From positions 1-17,125 of the forward strand of contig JADDPV010000100.1 of assembly GCA_016781705.1 (NCBI GenBank): DNA of 17,125 nt. The letters run 5' to 3'. Source of the stretch: Rubrobacter sp. (GTDB lineage: Bacteria > Actinomycetota > Rubrobacteria > Rubrobacterales > Rubrobacteraceae). Both the position numbers and the translations under genes were made by a program. Below are positions 1 through 7,073 of the stretch, one piece after another; the stretch's first letter is position 1; each line of letters begins with the position of its first letter. The notes beneath the pieces were generated by a model. That model was not told the origin of the DNA. It saw only the letters and a list, made by a program, of their open reading frames with translations, and did not search any database.

Positions 1-2
1 AG

Positions 3-104
3 ATCTCCCGCCGGTGCTTCTTCGGCGGTTTCGAGGTGGTGCGCGGCGTCCTGGAGAGGGAGTGTGACGCGCTCTTCGAGGAGATGGCGCGAAGGATGTG
101 CTGA
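3..104 (+). CDS. C-terminal end of an unidentified protein (partial)
   Basis: The last 33 codons of a gene that begins before the window, ending in TGA at 102-104. The peptide begins ISRRCFFGGFEVV and ends EEMARRMC. Third codon positions are almost all G or C, as in the intact genes nearby, so this is very probably real coding sequence. The piece is too short to place in a family. It converges on tyrA, whose stop lies 15 bp further on; a small hairpin (CGCGG, loop CTT, CCGCG, 105-117) sits between them without a T run. Confidence 0.6.
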   Translation: MSRRCFFGGFEVVRGVLERECDALFEEMARRMC

Positions 105-119
105 CGCGGCTTCCGCGCT

Positions 120-1172
120 CTAGCCTTGAGGTTCCGCTCCGAAGCCCGCCTCGCGCAGCAGTTCCTGGGCCAGCGGGACCGCTTCGGCGTCCAAGGTGAG
201 GACGAGGGCGGCCCTTTCGGTGTTGGAGTGGCGCACGTAGAGGTCGAGGATGTTTATGTCGTTGGAGCCCATGAGGGTCGTGACCTCGGCGAAGACGCCG
301 GGTCGGTTCTCGACGGGGACGGCGAGCTCTGCGTTGCGACCGCTCTTCTCGACGAGGATGCCGCCCAGGGCGTCGTATGCTTCGCGGGCGGCGCGGAAGC
401 GGCCCGCGACCTTTTCGCGCGAGGAGATCTCGCTGCCGAGTTGCGCCATCACCCCCGCGAAACGGCCCAACGCCTCGCCCAACGCCGGCGCGTTCTCCGC
501 CACTATGTCTGACCATAGGCCCGGGCTGGACGAGCCGACGCGCGTGAGGTCTCGGAAGGAGGGGCCGGCGAAGGAGAGCGCCTCGGGCGAGATGTCTGAG
601 GCGACCTTCAAGAGCGCCACGGCCATGAGGTGCGGCAGGTGCGAGAGGGTGGCCATTAGCAGGTCGTGCTTCTCAGGGTCCACCGCCGTCGGCACCGCGC
701 CCAGCTCCCGCACGAACCCCGCGATCTCGCGGTAGGCGTCCGGGTCGGTCCCATCCGTAGGCGTCAGGAAGTAGCGGGCGCCGCGGAAGAGCTCCGCTTC
801 CGCGTTCGCCACGCCGGAGAGCTGGCTCCCGGCCATCGGATGGCCGCCGACGAAGCGAGTCAGCCCCGCCTCTCCGGCGGCGCGCACCACCTTCGTCTTT
901 GCCGATGCAACGTCGGTGACGAGAGCGTCCGTCGGCGCGAGCTCCCCCACCAGCTCCGCGACCTTCGAGATGGGGGCGGCAAGCACCACGAGGTTCGCGC
1001 CGCGCGCCTCCTTTAGCGTCGAGGCGCGGTCGATGGCCCCGAGGCCGGCGGCCCTCTCCAAAACCGCCGGATCGTCGACGCCGACGACCTCCTCCCAGCC
1101 CGCCCTCCTGGCGGCTAGGCCCACCGAGCCCCCGACCAGCCCGACCCCGATTATCGCCAGGGAGCGGCTCAA
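120..1172 (-). CDS. tyrA: Prephenate dehydrogenase with C-terminal ACT domain
   Basis: Oxidative decarboxylation of prephenate to 4-hydroxyphenylpyruvate with NAD(P), the committed step toward tyrosine, in the cytosol. The 350-residue product opens with a Rossmann dinucleotide site (GVGLVGGSVG, residues 9-18). It then shows TDVASAK (86-92), HPMAGS with the conserved His111, SHLPH (177-181) and FRDLTR (206-211), all typical of TyrA. Residues from about 283 to 345 form an ACT domain (VPVENRPGVFAEV), which in this family usually binds tyrosine for feedback control. The start is TTG (1172-1170), overlapping the hisC stop as TTGA, so translation is probably coupled. A GGAGG (1186-1190) lies 13 bases upstream inside hisC, a little far for a normal Shine-Dalgarno site. 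Specificity for arogenate rather than prephenate cannot be excluded from sequence. Confidence 0.94.
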   Translation of the reverse strand: MSRSLAIIGVGLVGGSVGLAARRAGWEEVVGVDDPAVLERAAGLGAIDRASTLKEARGANLVVLAAPISKVAELVGELAPTDALVTDVASAKTKVVRAAGEAGLTRFVGGHPMAGSQLSGVANAEAELFRGARYFLTPTDGTDPDAYREIAGFVRELGAVPTAVDPEKHDLLMATLSHLPHLMAVALLKVASDISPEALSFAGPSFRDLTRVGSSSPGLWSDIVAENAPALGEALGRFAGVMAQLGSEISSREKVAGRFRAAREAYDALGGILVEKSGRNAELAVPVENRPGVFAEVTTLMGSNDINILDLYVRHSNTERAALVLTLDAEAVPLAQELLREAGFGAEPQG

Positions 1173-2269
1173 GGCGCCGGATGCGCCTCCGCCGGCAACG
1201 CCCCTTCGAGCGCCCCGATCACGCGGTCGTTCTCTGCGGCGCTCCCGACCGTCACCCTGCTCCAGCCCGGGAAGCCCAACGCCTCGCCCTCGCGCACCAG
1301 CACCCGCCTCCTCTCGAACACCTCCGGCCCCGTCTCGACCAGGATGAAGTTCGCCTGCGAGGGGACGTAGTTCAGACCCGCGGCGGCGAAAGCTTCCCCT
1401 AGCCGCTCGCGCTCGCGAACGGCGAACTCGGCTCGCTCCCTTATCTTGTCGCGGGCCAGCATCGAGGCGGTAGCGGCGGCCTGGGCCATGAGGTTCACGG
1501 AGAAGGGGAAGCGCACCCTCTCGGCGTAGTCGGCGATGTGCTCGGGGGCGAGGCCGTAGCCGACGCGCAGCCCCGCGAGGCCGTGCGCCTTAGAGAAGGT
1601 GCGCGCGGCGACGACGTTCGGCGTCTCCAGGGCCAGCTCGTGCGAGCCGCCGTAGGCCGGGTCCGAGACGAACTCGTGGTACGCCTCGTCCAGGATCAGG
1701 AGCACGCTCTCGGGGAGCCTCCCCGCGAGACCGCGCACCTCCTCCAGGTTCATGTGCGTGCCGGTCGGGTTGTTAGGGTTGCACAGGATGATGGCGCGCG
1801 TCTCGGGTGTGACGGCGGAGAGGAGCGCCTCGGGGTCTATGCGGTGGTCGCCGGCGAGCGGAACCTTCACGGGCTTCATGCCGAGCACGGTCGCTATCGC
1901 AGCGTACAGGCCGAAGGAGGGCCAGGGGAAGAGGACCTCGCCGGGCTTCTCCACGAGCTGGAGTACGTTCAGGAGGACCTCGCTGGAGCCGTTGCCGACG
2001 AGGACGTTCCTGGGGTCTGTACCGGGGTTGGCCCCGGCGATCGCCTCGCGCAGGGAGCCCGCGTGGCGGTCGGGGTAGCGGTTGAGGCGCGGGAGGATCT
2101 CGCGCATCGCCGCTTCCGCCTCGGGGAGGGGCCCGAAGGAGACCTCGTTCATCGTCAGCTTTACGTAGCCGTTCGCGTCCCCAACAGCGCCGCGGTCGGC
2201 TTCCGCCTCCTCGGCCACGCGAGGCGGCCTGTAGGGGGCGAGTGGGTCGAGCTCTTTTCTAAACTTCAT
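1169..2269 (-). CDS. hisC: Histidinol-phosphate / aromatic aminotransferase (PLP, class I/II)
   Basis: A fold-type I PLP aminotransferase of the HisC family, 366 residues. Visible landmarks are NPNNPTG (164-170), DEAYHEF (194-200) with the Asp and Tyr that contact PLP, SKAHGLAGLRVGYG (226-239) with Lys227 as the likely Schiff-base lysine, and the C-terminal SRVTVG with substrate-carboxylate Arg338 or its neighbour. The usual N-terminal NENPYGP-like motif reads MNEVSFGP here. Overlap with tyrA and divergence from aroQ-aroF suggest its main job may be transamination of 4-hydroxyphenylpyruvate or prephenate rather than, or as well as, histidine synthesis. HisC enzymes are known to be able to do both. 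ATG start at 2269 follows GGGAG (2273-2277) at 3 bases. Confidence 0.92.
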   Translation of the reverse strand: MKFRKELDPLAPYRPPRVAEEAEADRGAVGDANGYVKLTMNEVSFGPLPEAEAAMREILPRLNRYPDRHAGSLREAIAGANPGTDPRNVLVGNGSSEVLLNVLQLVEKPGEVLFPWPSFGLYAAIATVLGMKPVKVPLAGDHRIDPEALLSAVTPETRAIILCNPNNPTGTHMNLEEVRGLAGRLPESVLLILDEAYHEFVSDPAYGGSHELALETPNVVAARTFSKAHGLAGLRVGYGLAPEHIADYAERVRFPFSVNLMAQAAATASMLARDKIRERAEFAVRERERLGEAFAAAGLNYVPSQANFILVETGPEVFERRRVLVREGEALGFPGWSRVTVGSAAENDRVIGALEGALPAEAHPAP

Positions 2270-2335
2270 CTGCTCCCTTCTCGGTCGCGTGCTCAGTGTG
2301 TCGGCATCTCGGCCTTCCTGCTGACCGCCACGCGT

Positions 2336-2364
2336 AGACTAGTCCTCTCGATGTGACCTTTCAA
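2336..2364 (-). promoter_or_regulatory. Promoter of hisC-tyrA
   Basis: On the minus strand, -35 TTGAAA (2364-2359), a 17-bp spacer and -10 TAGTCT (2341-2336). This places the transcript start about 60 bases before the hisC ATG. It is read by eye from consensus; no mapping is available. Confidence 0.5.
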
Positions 2365-2370
2365 CAGGGA

Positions 2371-2382
2371 TAGCAGATGCTA
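2371..2382. repeat. Short dyad TAGCA-GA-TGCTA, candidate operator
   Basis: Perfect 5-bp arms around two bases, 6 bp upstream of the hisC -35 box in the divergent aromatic-gene control region. A repressor or activator site is possible, but no known operator is recognised. A second dyad, GCCGATCGGC (2432-2441), lies between the -35 and -10 of the opposite promoter. Confidence 0.3.
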
Positions 2383-2424
2383 CCAGACTGCGGACTTTCA
2401 CCGAGGGGCTGACGAGCTGACCGA

Positions 2425-2454
2425 CTGACAGGCCGATCGGCTCTGAGATAGAAT
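2425..2454 (+). promoter_or_regulatory. Promoter of aroQ, nearly leaderless
   Basis: -35 CTGACA (2425-2430), 18-bp spacer, -10 TAGAAT (2449-2454). The expected transcript start, about 2461, is only about three bases before the ATG at 2464. The palindrome GCCGATCGGC (2432-2441) lies inside the spacer, where a bound regulator would block polymerase. Confidence 0.5.
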
Positions 2455-2463
2455 TCTCGGCTC

Positions 2464-2763
2464 ATGGAGCATGGCGCGGAGATGGAAGGCAGGGTACGCG
2501 AGCTTCGGGCCCGGGTGGACGAGGTGGATCGCGAGCTCGTGCGCGTTCTGAACGAGCGGGCGCGCATCGTGCAAGAGATCATGGCGATAAAGGCCGAGGT
2601 GGGGGCCCCGGTGTACGATCCCAGGCGCGAGGAGGAGATCCTGCGCGGGGTCGTCGAGCAGAACGAGGGTCCCATCTACGACGCCTCGATGCGCGACATC
2701 TTCGAGCTGATCCTGCACCGCATCCGCGACCTGGAGATCCAACGCGGCGAGTTTTCCAGGTAG
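2464..2763 (+). CDS. aroQ: Chorismate mutase, AroQ class, stand-alone
   Basis: Rearranges chorismate to prephenate, feeding TyrA encoded across the divergent promoter. The 99-residue all-helical product aligns by eye with the E. coli P-protein mutase domain. Arg15, Arg32, Lys43, Asp52, Arg55 and Glu56 match its active-site Arg11, Arg28, Lys39, Asp48, Arg51 and Glu52. The position of E. coli Gln88 appears to be Glu91, the acidic choice also known in yeast chorismate mutase; this alignment is manual. There is no fusion to dehydrogenase, dehydratase or DAHP synthase. The ATG at 2464 fits the nearly leaderless promoter; an in-frame ATG at 2482 is an alternative. The DAHP synthase gene follows after 45 bp, so the two are probably cotranscribed. 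Confidence 0.9.
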   Translation: MEHGAEMEGRVRELRARVDEVDRELVRVLNERARIVQEIMAIKAEVGAPVYDPRREEEILRGVVEQNEGPIYDASMRDIFELILHRIRDLEIQRGEFSR

Positions 2764-2808
2764 CTTTTCCGGCACACAGTAGTTTCACGGGTAATAGGGG
2801 CATATAGC

Positions 2809-3627
2809 GTGGATTTGATACAGAGCGGCGTCAAGACCAACGTCAAGACCAGCAACGGCATGATCCGGCCGAACACCTTTCGCGTGATCGCCGGTCCGTG
2901 CACGGTCGAGAGCTACGACCAGTTCGTCGCGAGCGCAAAGGCCGTCAAAGGGGCCGGCTTCGAGTACGTGCGCGGCGGTGCCTTCAAGCCCCGCACCTCC
3001 CCCTATTCCTTCCAGGGCTTGGGCGAGGAGGGGTTGAGGATACTCTCCGAGGTCTCGGGCGACCTGGGGCTGAGGGCTGTCACGGAGGTTCTGGACCCGC
3101 AGGACGTCGAGCTCGTGATGGAGCACGCCCCGATCCTCCAGATCGGAGCGCGCAACATGGCGAACTTCGCGCTGCTAAAGGCGGTGGGCTCGGCGATCGC
3201 GGGCTCGGCCGAGCATGGCGTCATCTTGAAGCGCGGCTTCGCGGCGACGGTGGAGGAGTGGCTGCTCGCGGCGGAGTACGTGACCTCGGCGGGCGGGGAC
3301 AACGTGGTGTTGTGCGAGCGCGGCATCCGGACGTTCGAGACCTCTACGCGATTCACCCTCGACCTCTCGGCGGTGATAGTGGCGAAGCGGCTGACGGACC
3401 TGCCCGTGATCGTGGACCCCTCGCACGCCGCCGGGCGGCGCGACTTGGTGGTGCCCTTGAGCAAGGCGAGCGTAGCGGCCGAAGCCGACGGCCTGATGGT
3501 CGAGAGCCACCACGAACCGCAAGAGGCCCTCTGCGACGCGGAGCAGGCGCTCCCCGCGGAGGCGCTCGTCGGGTTGCGCGAAACGCTCCAGCCCTTCGCG
3601 AGCGCGATGGGCCGCGAGGTCGTCTAG
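2809..3627 (+). CDS. aroF: 3-deoxy-7-phosphoheptulonate (DAHP) synthase, type I-beta core
   Basis: Condenses phosphoenolpyruvate with erythrose 4-phosphate, the first step of the shikimate pathway. The 272 residues contain the KDO8P/DAHP-synthase signatures AGPCTVES (28-35), GGAFKPRTSPYSFQG (56-70), QIGARNMANF (111-120), ILKRG (139-143), CERGIRTFE (169-177) and DPSHAAGR (203-210). Likely metal ligands are Cys31, His206, Glu232 and Asp243. The protein is just the catalytic barrel. It lacks the N-terminal ferredoxin-like/ACT-type domain of the Thermotoga enzyme and the fused mutase of Bacillus AroA, so feedback control must come from another protein or be absent. GTG start at 2809 with AGGGG (2796-2800) at 8 bases. 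It lies downstream of aroQ in the same direction. Confidence 0.93.
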   Translation: MDLIQSGVKTNVKTSNGMIRPNTFRVIAGPCTVESYDQFVASAKAVKGAGFEYVRGGAFKPRTSPYSFQGLGEEGLRILSEVSGDLGLRAVTEVLDPQDVELVMEHAPILQIGARNMANFALLKAVGSAIAGSAEHGVILKRGFAATVEEWLLAAEYVTSAGGDNVVLCERGIRTFETSTRFTLDLSAVIVAKRLTDLPVIVDPSHAAGRRDLVVPLSKASVAAEADGLMVESHHEPQEALCDAEQALPAEALVGLRETLQPFASAMGREVV

Positions 3628-3906
3628 CCGGGTGCGAGATCGGGGCGGCGCGTCGGCGGTCCTTTCGGGCCACGACGAGATACCGGAGATCTCCGGTGGA
3701 ATCGTGGATGTTCTGGCCGGCTTGGAAGCGTGTGGAGGCGTCGTGCAGGGGCCGCGAGGGCGTCTCTCGGGACGTCGGGGAGGCGGCGGGGGTCGGGATC
3801 TTGCGAGGCCGGGAGACACTCGTCGAGGGCGGGGGATGGAAGCTCGACCGCCCGAGGAACGAGAAAAAGGTCTGCCGAAGAGCCGACCGAGCACTATAAT
3901 CGGCGC
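3628..3906. other. 279-bp non-coding gap with composite hairpin
   Basis: No convincing gene lies here: the open frames are Arg/Gly-rich and lack family features, although one runs in frame into the kinase. The notable element is a dyad at 3670-3707. Inner arms ACCGGA and TCCGGT surround GATC (3682-3697). An outer pair CCACGA / TCGTGG (3670-3675, 3702-3707) is separated from it by an asymmetric internal loop. There is no T run, so it is not a standard intrinsic terminator; it may be a transcript-end structure for aroF or a protein-binding site. The kinase promoter lies at the right end. Confidence 0.4.
3872..3900 (+). promoter_or_regulatory. Leaderless promoter of the Ser/Thr kinase gene
   Basis: A consensus -10 TATAAT at 3895-3900 with only a weak -35 match (CTGCCG, 3872-3877). 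The base expected to be +1 is 3907, exactly the G of the GTG start. The transcript should therefore have no 5' leader, which argues against the longer in-frame open reading from 3730. Confidence 0.6.
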
Positions 3907-5529
3907 GTGACGACCAGGTTCGCACAGAGGTTCATGCTAGAGCGCGAGATCGGCTCGGGCGGTATGGCCCGCGTCTTTCTGGGGCGCGACGCCGTTCTGG
4001 AGCGCCCGGTCGCCATCAAGATCCTCAAACCCGGCCACGACGATACGGACATAGCCGCGCGCTTCCGGCGCGAGGGCCGCACCTCCGCGAGGCTCTCGCA
4101 TCCGAACATCGTGCAGGTCTACGACGCGGGCGAGGACGACTTCGAGGGTCGTAAGGCTTCTTACATCGTGATGGAGTACGTTCCCGGCGGCGACCTCAAG
4201 AGGCTCATAGACGGGAAGGGCCGCCTCTCCAACGAGGAGCTCGCGCGGCTGGGGATGGGGGTCGCGGCGGGGCTGGCGCACGCCCATGAAGGGGGCATCG
4301 TCCACCGCGACGTGAAGCCGCACAACGTCCTCCTGGACGAGCGGGCCCGCCCCAAGCTTTCCGACTTCGGTATCGCGCGGGCCCTGGACGCCACGCAGGC
4401 TACCCGGACGGGGGCCTACCTGGGCACCGCGCTGTACTCGTCGCCCGAGCAGCTCAGGGGCGAGAGGGTAACGCCGAAGAGCGACGTGTACTCGCTCGGG
4501 GTGACCTTCTACCAGGCGGCGACCGGGAAGACGCCGTTCGTCGGGAGCCCGATCACGGTCGCCCACCAGCACGTCTCCAGGGAGCCTACGCCGCCCAAAG
4601 AACTGAACGACTCCGTCAGCGAAGACCTGGACGCCCTCATCCTCGACTGCATGAGCAAGACCCCTGAAAGCCGCCCCACCGCCGACGACGTGCGGATACG
4701 ACTGCTGGAAGCAGACCGGGGCACCTACCCCACCCGCGCCGCCGCTGCCGCGCCCGCCGCCCCGAAGACCCCGCCCGCCACCGGACGGAACACCCGCGCG
4801 GCTCAGACAGGCGCCCCGCCGATTGCTCCGCCGGTCGGCGAACGGCGCGAGGACCACCGTCGGGGGCGCGGGCCGCTCCTCCTCGCCGCCGCGGCGCTCT
4901 TGCTGGTCCTCCTCGGTGTCGCCGCAGCCTACGCGTCGCTCGACAACGGACAAGATCCCAACACAGGGCAGAGCCCGTCCCCGAACAACCAGCCCGCAGA
5001 GGATCAACAGGCGAACCAGCCGGAGGGCGAGGGGCAGGGAAGCGGGAGTCAGGACCCGGCACCGGCGCCCGAGCCGCAAGAGCAACAGCCGCAAGAGCAA
5101 CAGCCGCAGCAGCAACAGCCGGCCGAAGATCCTCCGGCGGGGGGAGGACAGGGAGACGGCGGCTCCGTCGGTGGTAGCGACGACACGCTGTCGGAGGAGG
5201 CTGCCGCCCAAGTGGTCGAGCAGGTCTACGAGGCAGCCGAATCGGAAGATTACGAAGCCTCCTACCAACTCCTCTCCCAGGGATTTCGGCAACGAGAAGG
5301 GGTGAACTCTGCAGAGGCCTGGTCCGCGATCTTCGAGACGTTGGAGAGCATTAGTTTCGAGGAGGGGCCTGATGCCCAGGTCTCCGGCAATACCGCGACC
5401 GTCACGGGCGTCACGATAGCGGAGCACACCAACCGAACCGAGCGGAACACGGCTTCCTGGACGCTCGTCGCCGAAGGGGGCGAGTGGAAGCTCGACAGCC
5501 TCGCCATCGAGAACCAGGAGTTGTTGTGA
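3907..5529 (+). CDS. Transmembrane Hanks-type Ser/Thr protein kinase (PknB-like) with NTF2-like extracellular domain
   Basis: 540 residues from GTG 3907. The kinase domain spans about 9-270: glycine loop IGSGGMARVFLG (15-26), Lys38 in VAIKILK, helix-C Glu56, HRDVKPHN with catalytic Asp135, DFG (153-155) and an activation segment with several Thr residues ending SSPEQ. An Ala/Pro juxtamembrane stretch follows, then one membrane helix (about 322-345) and a Gln/Pro/Glu-rich extracellular linker with QEQQP-type repeats (about 350-425). A final folded domain (428-540) ends in EGGEWKLDSLAIE, which resembles the NTF2-like/DUF4878 fold rather than the peptidoglycan-binding PASTA repeats of PknB. It probably senses an envelope signal and phosphorylates cytosolic targets. 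htrA starts 31 bp downstream, suggesting one operon. Confidence 0.92.
   Translation: MTTRFAQRFMLEREIGSGGMARVFLGRDAVLERPVAIKILKPGHDDTDIAARFRREGRTSARLSHPNIVQVYDAGEDDFEGRKASYIVMEYVPGGDLKRLIDGKGRLSNEELARLGMGVAAGLAHAHEGGIVHRDVKPHNVLLDERARPKLSDFGIARALDATQATRTGAYLGTALYSSPEQLRGERVTPKSDVYSLGVTFYQAATGKTPFVGSPITVAHQHVSREPTPPKELNDSVSEDLDALILDCMSKTPESRPTADDVRIRLLEADRGTYPTRAAAAAPAAPKTPPATGRNTRAAQTGAPPIAPPVGERREDHRRGRGPLLLAAAALLLVLLGVAAAYASLDNGQDPNTGQSPSPNNQPAEDQQANQPEGEGQGSGSQDPAPAPEPQEQQPQEQQPQQQQPAEDPPAGGGQGDGGSVGGSDDTLSEEAAAQVVEQVYEAAESEDYEASYQLLSQGFRQREGVNSAEAWSAIFETLESISFEEGPDAQVSGNTATVTGVTIAEHTNRTERNTASWTLVAEGGEWKLDSLAIENQELL
5083..5118 (+). repeat. In-frame Gln/Pro-coding tandem repeat
   Basis: Near-identical 15-base units coding QEQQP, QEQQP and QQQQP in the kinase extracellular linker (residues about 391-405). 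Being a multiple of three, the units could change in number without breaking the frame, so linker length may vary between strains. Confidence 0.6.
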
Positions 5530-5560
5530 GAAGGTCTCCGAGTATTTGGGAGAGGGACGC

Positions 5561-6721
5561 GTGCTGAAGACGGCATTCGCGGCGCTCATTGCGGGGATCG
5601 TGGGTGGGCTCATCGCGACGGTCTTCGTCTACGTCGGCGTCGCGAGGCTGGACGAGGGCTCTGGCGACACGGCCGGCGGTGTGTCGTCGCCTCGGCAGCA
5701 GGCGGCCTCCGGCGAGGGGGCGCCGTGGGTGCGCGAGGTCTACGATCGGGACGGGCCGGGGGTGGTGAGCGTGTACGTCAGCTCGGAGGAGACCGGACCG
5801 AGCGGGGGCTCGGGTTTCGTCGTGGACGAGGCGGGTCACCTGGTCACCAACCAGCACGTCGTCGAAGGGGCCGACGCGGTCTCGGTGCGCTTCGCGAGCG
5901 GGGCCAGGCACGAGGCCGAGGTGGTGGGCGAGGACGCCTCCACGGACATCGCCGTCCTGAAGGTGGATGCCCCGAGGGAGGCGTTGAAGCCCTTGACGCT
6001 CGGGGACTCCGACGCGGTCGCAGTGGGGGACCCGGTGGTCGCCATAGGGAACCCGTTGGATGTCGGGATCAGCGTGACGACCGGGATCGTGAGCGGGGTC
6101 GGGCGGCCGGTGCCGACGCCGAACAACTACACTATAGACGGCGCGGTGCAGACCGACGCGGCGTTGAACCCCGGCAACTCCGGGGGGCCGTTGCTGGACA
6201 TGGGGGGTACGGTGATCGGGGTGAACGCCCAGGCCGCCGACTCGGGTGGCAACATAGCGCAGGGCCTCAGCTTCGCCGTCCCGATCAACACGGTCAAGGG
6301 TGTCGTCGAGCAGCTCATCGCCACCGGCGAGGTCGAGCACGGCTACATCGGCGTCAGCATGTTCTCCGCGGGCGTCGAGGAGCTCGCGGCGTACTCGGGC
6401 CGCTCGGCTGAGGAGCTCTCGGAAGAATACGGCCTGCCGGAGCGGGGGGCTATAGTGAACGAGGTCGTCAGCGGCGGTCCCGCCGACAGGGCCGGCATGA
6501 GGGGTGGGGAGGGGCGCGAAGAAGAGGAGATCGCGGGCCTCCCGGTGCCGATGGGGGATGTGGTGACGGACATCCGGGGCGAGCCGGTCACGACGCCGGA
6601 CGACGTGATCGCGGTCGTCAACTCCCTGAAGCCCGGCGACGAGCTCTCCATGACCGTCGTCACCCCCGGCGAGGAGCCCCGCGAGGTCACCGTACGCCTC
6701 GACGAGCAACCGGACGGATAG
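5561..6721 (+). CDS. htrA: HtrA/DegP-family membrane-anchored serine protease
   Basis: 386 residues: a signal anchor (about 5-27), a low-complexity stalk, a trypsin-like domain and one C-terminal PDZ domain (about 260-385). The catalytic triad is visible as His99 (TNQHVV), Asp129 (STDIAV) and Ser207 (NPGNSGGP). The active site should face the outside of the membrane, where the family degrades or refolds damaged envelope proteins. The PDZ contains an acidic insertion (GGEGREEEE, about 315-323). I chose GTG 5561, preceded by GGGAGAGGG (5548-5556) at 4 bases, over an in-frame TTG at 5546 that lies inside this ribosome-binding site. It follows the kinase gene closely and is probably cotranscribed and functionally linked through envelope stress. 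Confidence 0.93.
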   Translation: MLKTAFAALIAGIVGGLIATVFVYVGVARLDEGSGDTAGGVSSPRQQAASGEGAPWVREVYDRDGPGVVSVYVSSEETGPSGGSGFVVDEAGHLVTNQHVVEGADAVSVRFASGARHEAEVVGEDASTDIAVLKVDAPREALKPLTLGDSDAVAVGDPVVAIGNPLDVGISVTTGIVSGVGRPVPTPNNYTIDGAVQTDAALNPGNSGGPLLDMGGTVIGVNAQAADSGGNIAQGLSFAVPINTVKGVVEQLIATGEVEHGYIGVSMFSAGVEELAAYSGRSAEELSEEYGLPERGAIVNEVVSGGPADRAGMRGGEGREEEEIAGLPVPMGDVVTDIRGEPVTTPDDVIAVVNSLKPGDELSMTVVTPGEEPREVTVRLDEQPDG

Positions 6722-6734
6722 GACTACGCCGGAA

Positions 6735-6769
6735 GCTCGCCGGAGGCTCTTCCGTTTGCTCCGGCGGGC
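6735..6769. repeat. 11-bp stem-loop after htrA
   Basis: GCTCGCCGGAG (6735-6745) pairs with CTCCGGCGGGC (6759-6769), with one G-U pair, around a 13-base loop. It begins 14 bases after the htrA stop and could end or protect that transcript. No T run follows, so it is not a canonical intrinsic terminator. It overlaps the candidate -35 of the next promoter. Confidence 0.45.
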
Positions 6770-6785
6770 ACGCGGATGGTAGAGT
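6756..6785 (+). promoter_or_regulatory. Candidate promoter of the csp-rpiA pair
   Basis: -35 TTGCTC (6756-6761), 18-bp spacer, -10 TAGAGT (6780-6785). This would give a leader of about 50 bases before the cold-shock start at 6844, long enough for the leader structure often seen in csp mRNAs. Confidence 0.4.
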
Positions 6786-6843
6786 CCGGCCTTGGATGCG
6801 AGGGTGGCTCGCGGGGAAGAGGGACTTTTTGGAGGTGCTCAGA

Positions 6844-7050
6844 GTGGCGCGCGGCAGGGTCAAGTGGTTCTCCGACGAGAAAGGGTACGGCTTCATCGAG
6901 CCAGAGGCGGGCGGTGACGACCTCTTCGTCCACTACTCGGAGGTCGTCGGCGAGGGTTTCAGGACGCTCGAGGAGGGGAGCCTGGTGGAGTTCGAGGTCG
7001 TCGAGGGTAGGCGCGGCAAGCAGGCTTCCAGGGTCGAGGTCGTCGGCTAG
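6844..7050 (+). CDS. Cold-shock domain protein (CspA family)
   Basis: A 68-residue single cold-shock domain that binds single-stranded RNA/DNA and melts mRNA structure. The opening ARGRVKWFSDEKGYGFIEP includes RNP1 (KGYGFIEP); DLFVHYS is RNP2. GTG 6844 was chosen because GGAGGTG (6831-6837) sits at ideal distance and the protein then begins exactly where the family does; a reading from 6796 would add 16 unrelated residues. Length is normal for the family. rpiA follows after 23 bp in the same direction. Confidence 0.95.
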   Translation: MARGRVKWFSDEKGYGFIEPEAGGDDLFVHYSEVVGEGFRTLEEGSLVEFEVVEGRRGKQASRVEVVG

Positions 7051-7073
7051 GCTGGCGCGGGCCAGGGGGGAGA

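Noticed and set aside
2270..2463. T-box or attenuator leader for the aromatic genes
   Set aside because: No T-box core sequence, no terminator/antiterminator pair and no leader peptide rich in aromatic residues were seen; the aroQ transcript seems to have almost no leader.
3730..3906. N-terminal extension of the kinase by 59 residues
   Set aside because: The extension is low-complexity Arg/Gly/Ser, lies upstream of a perfect TATAAT, and would not be present in the transcript predicted from that promoter.
3937..5613. Long open frame (558 codons) antisense to the kinase gene
   Set aside because: It is the antisense reading of a GC-rich gene with a clear kinase domain; the translation is Arg/Gly/Leu-rich with no family features. 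The similar antisense frame over htrA (5411-6709) was rejected for the same reason.
6735..6769. Intrinsic terminator after htrA
   Set aside because: The stem is good but no T run follows on the plus strand; reported only as a stem-loop.
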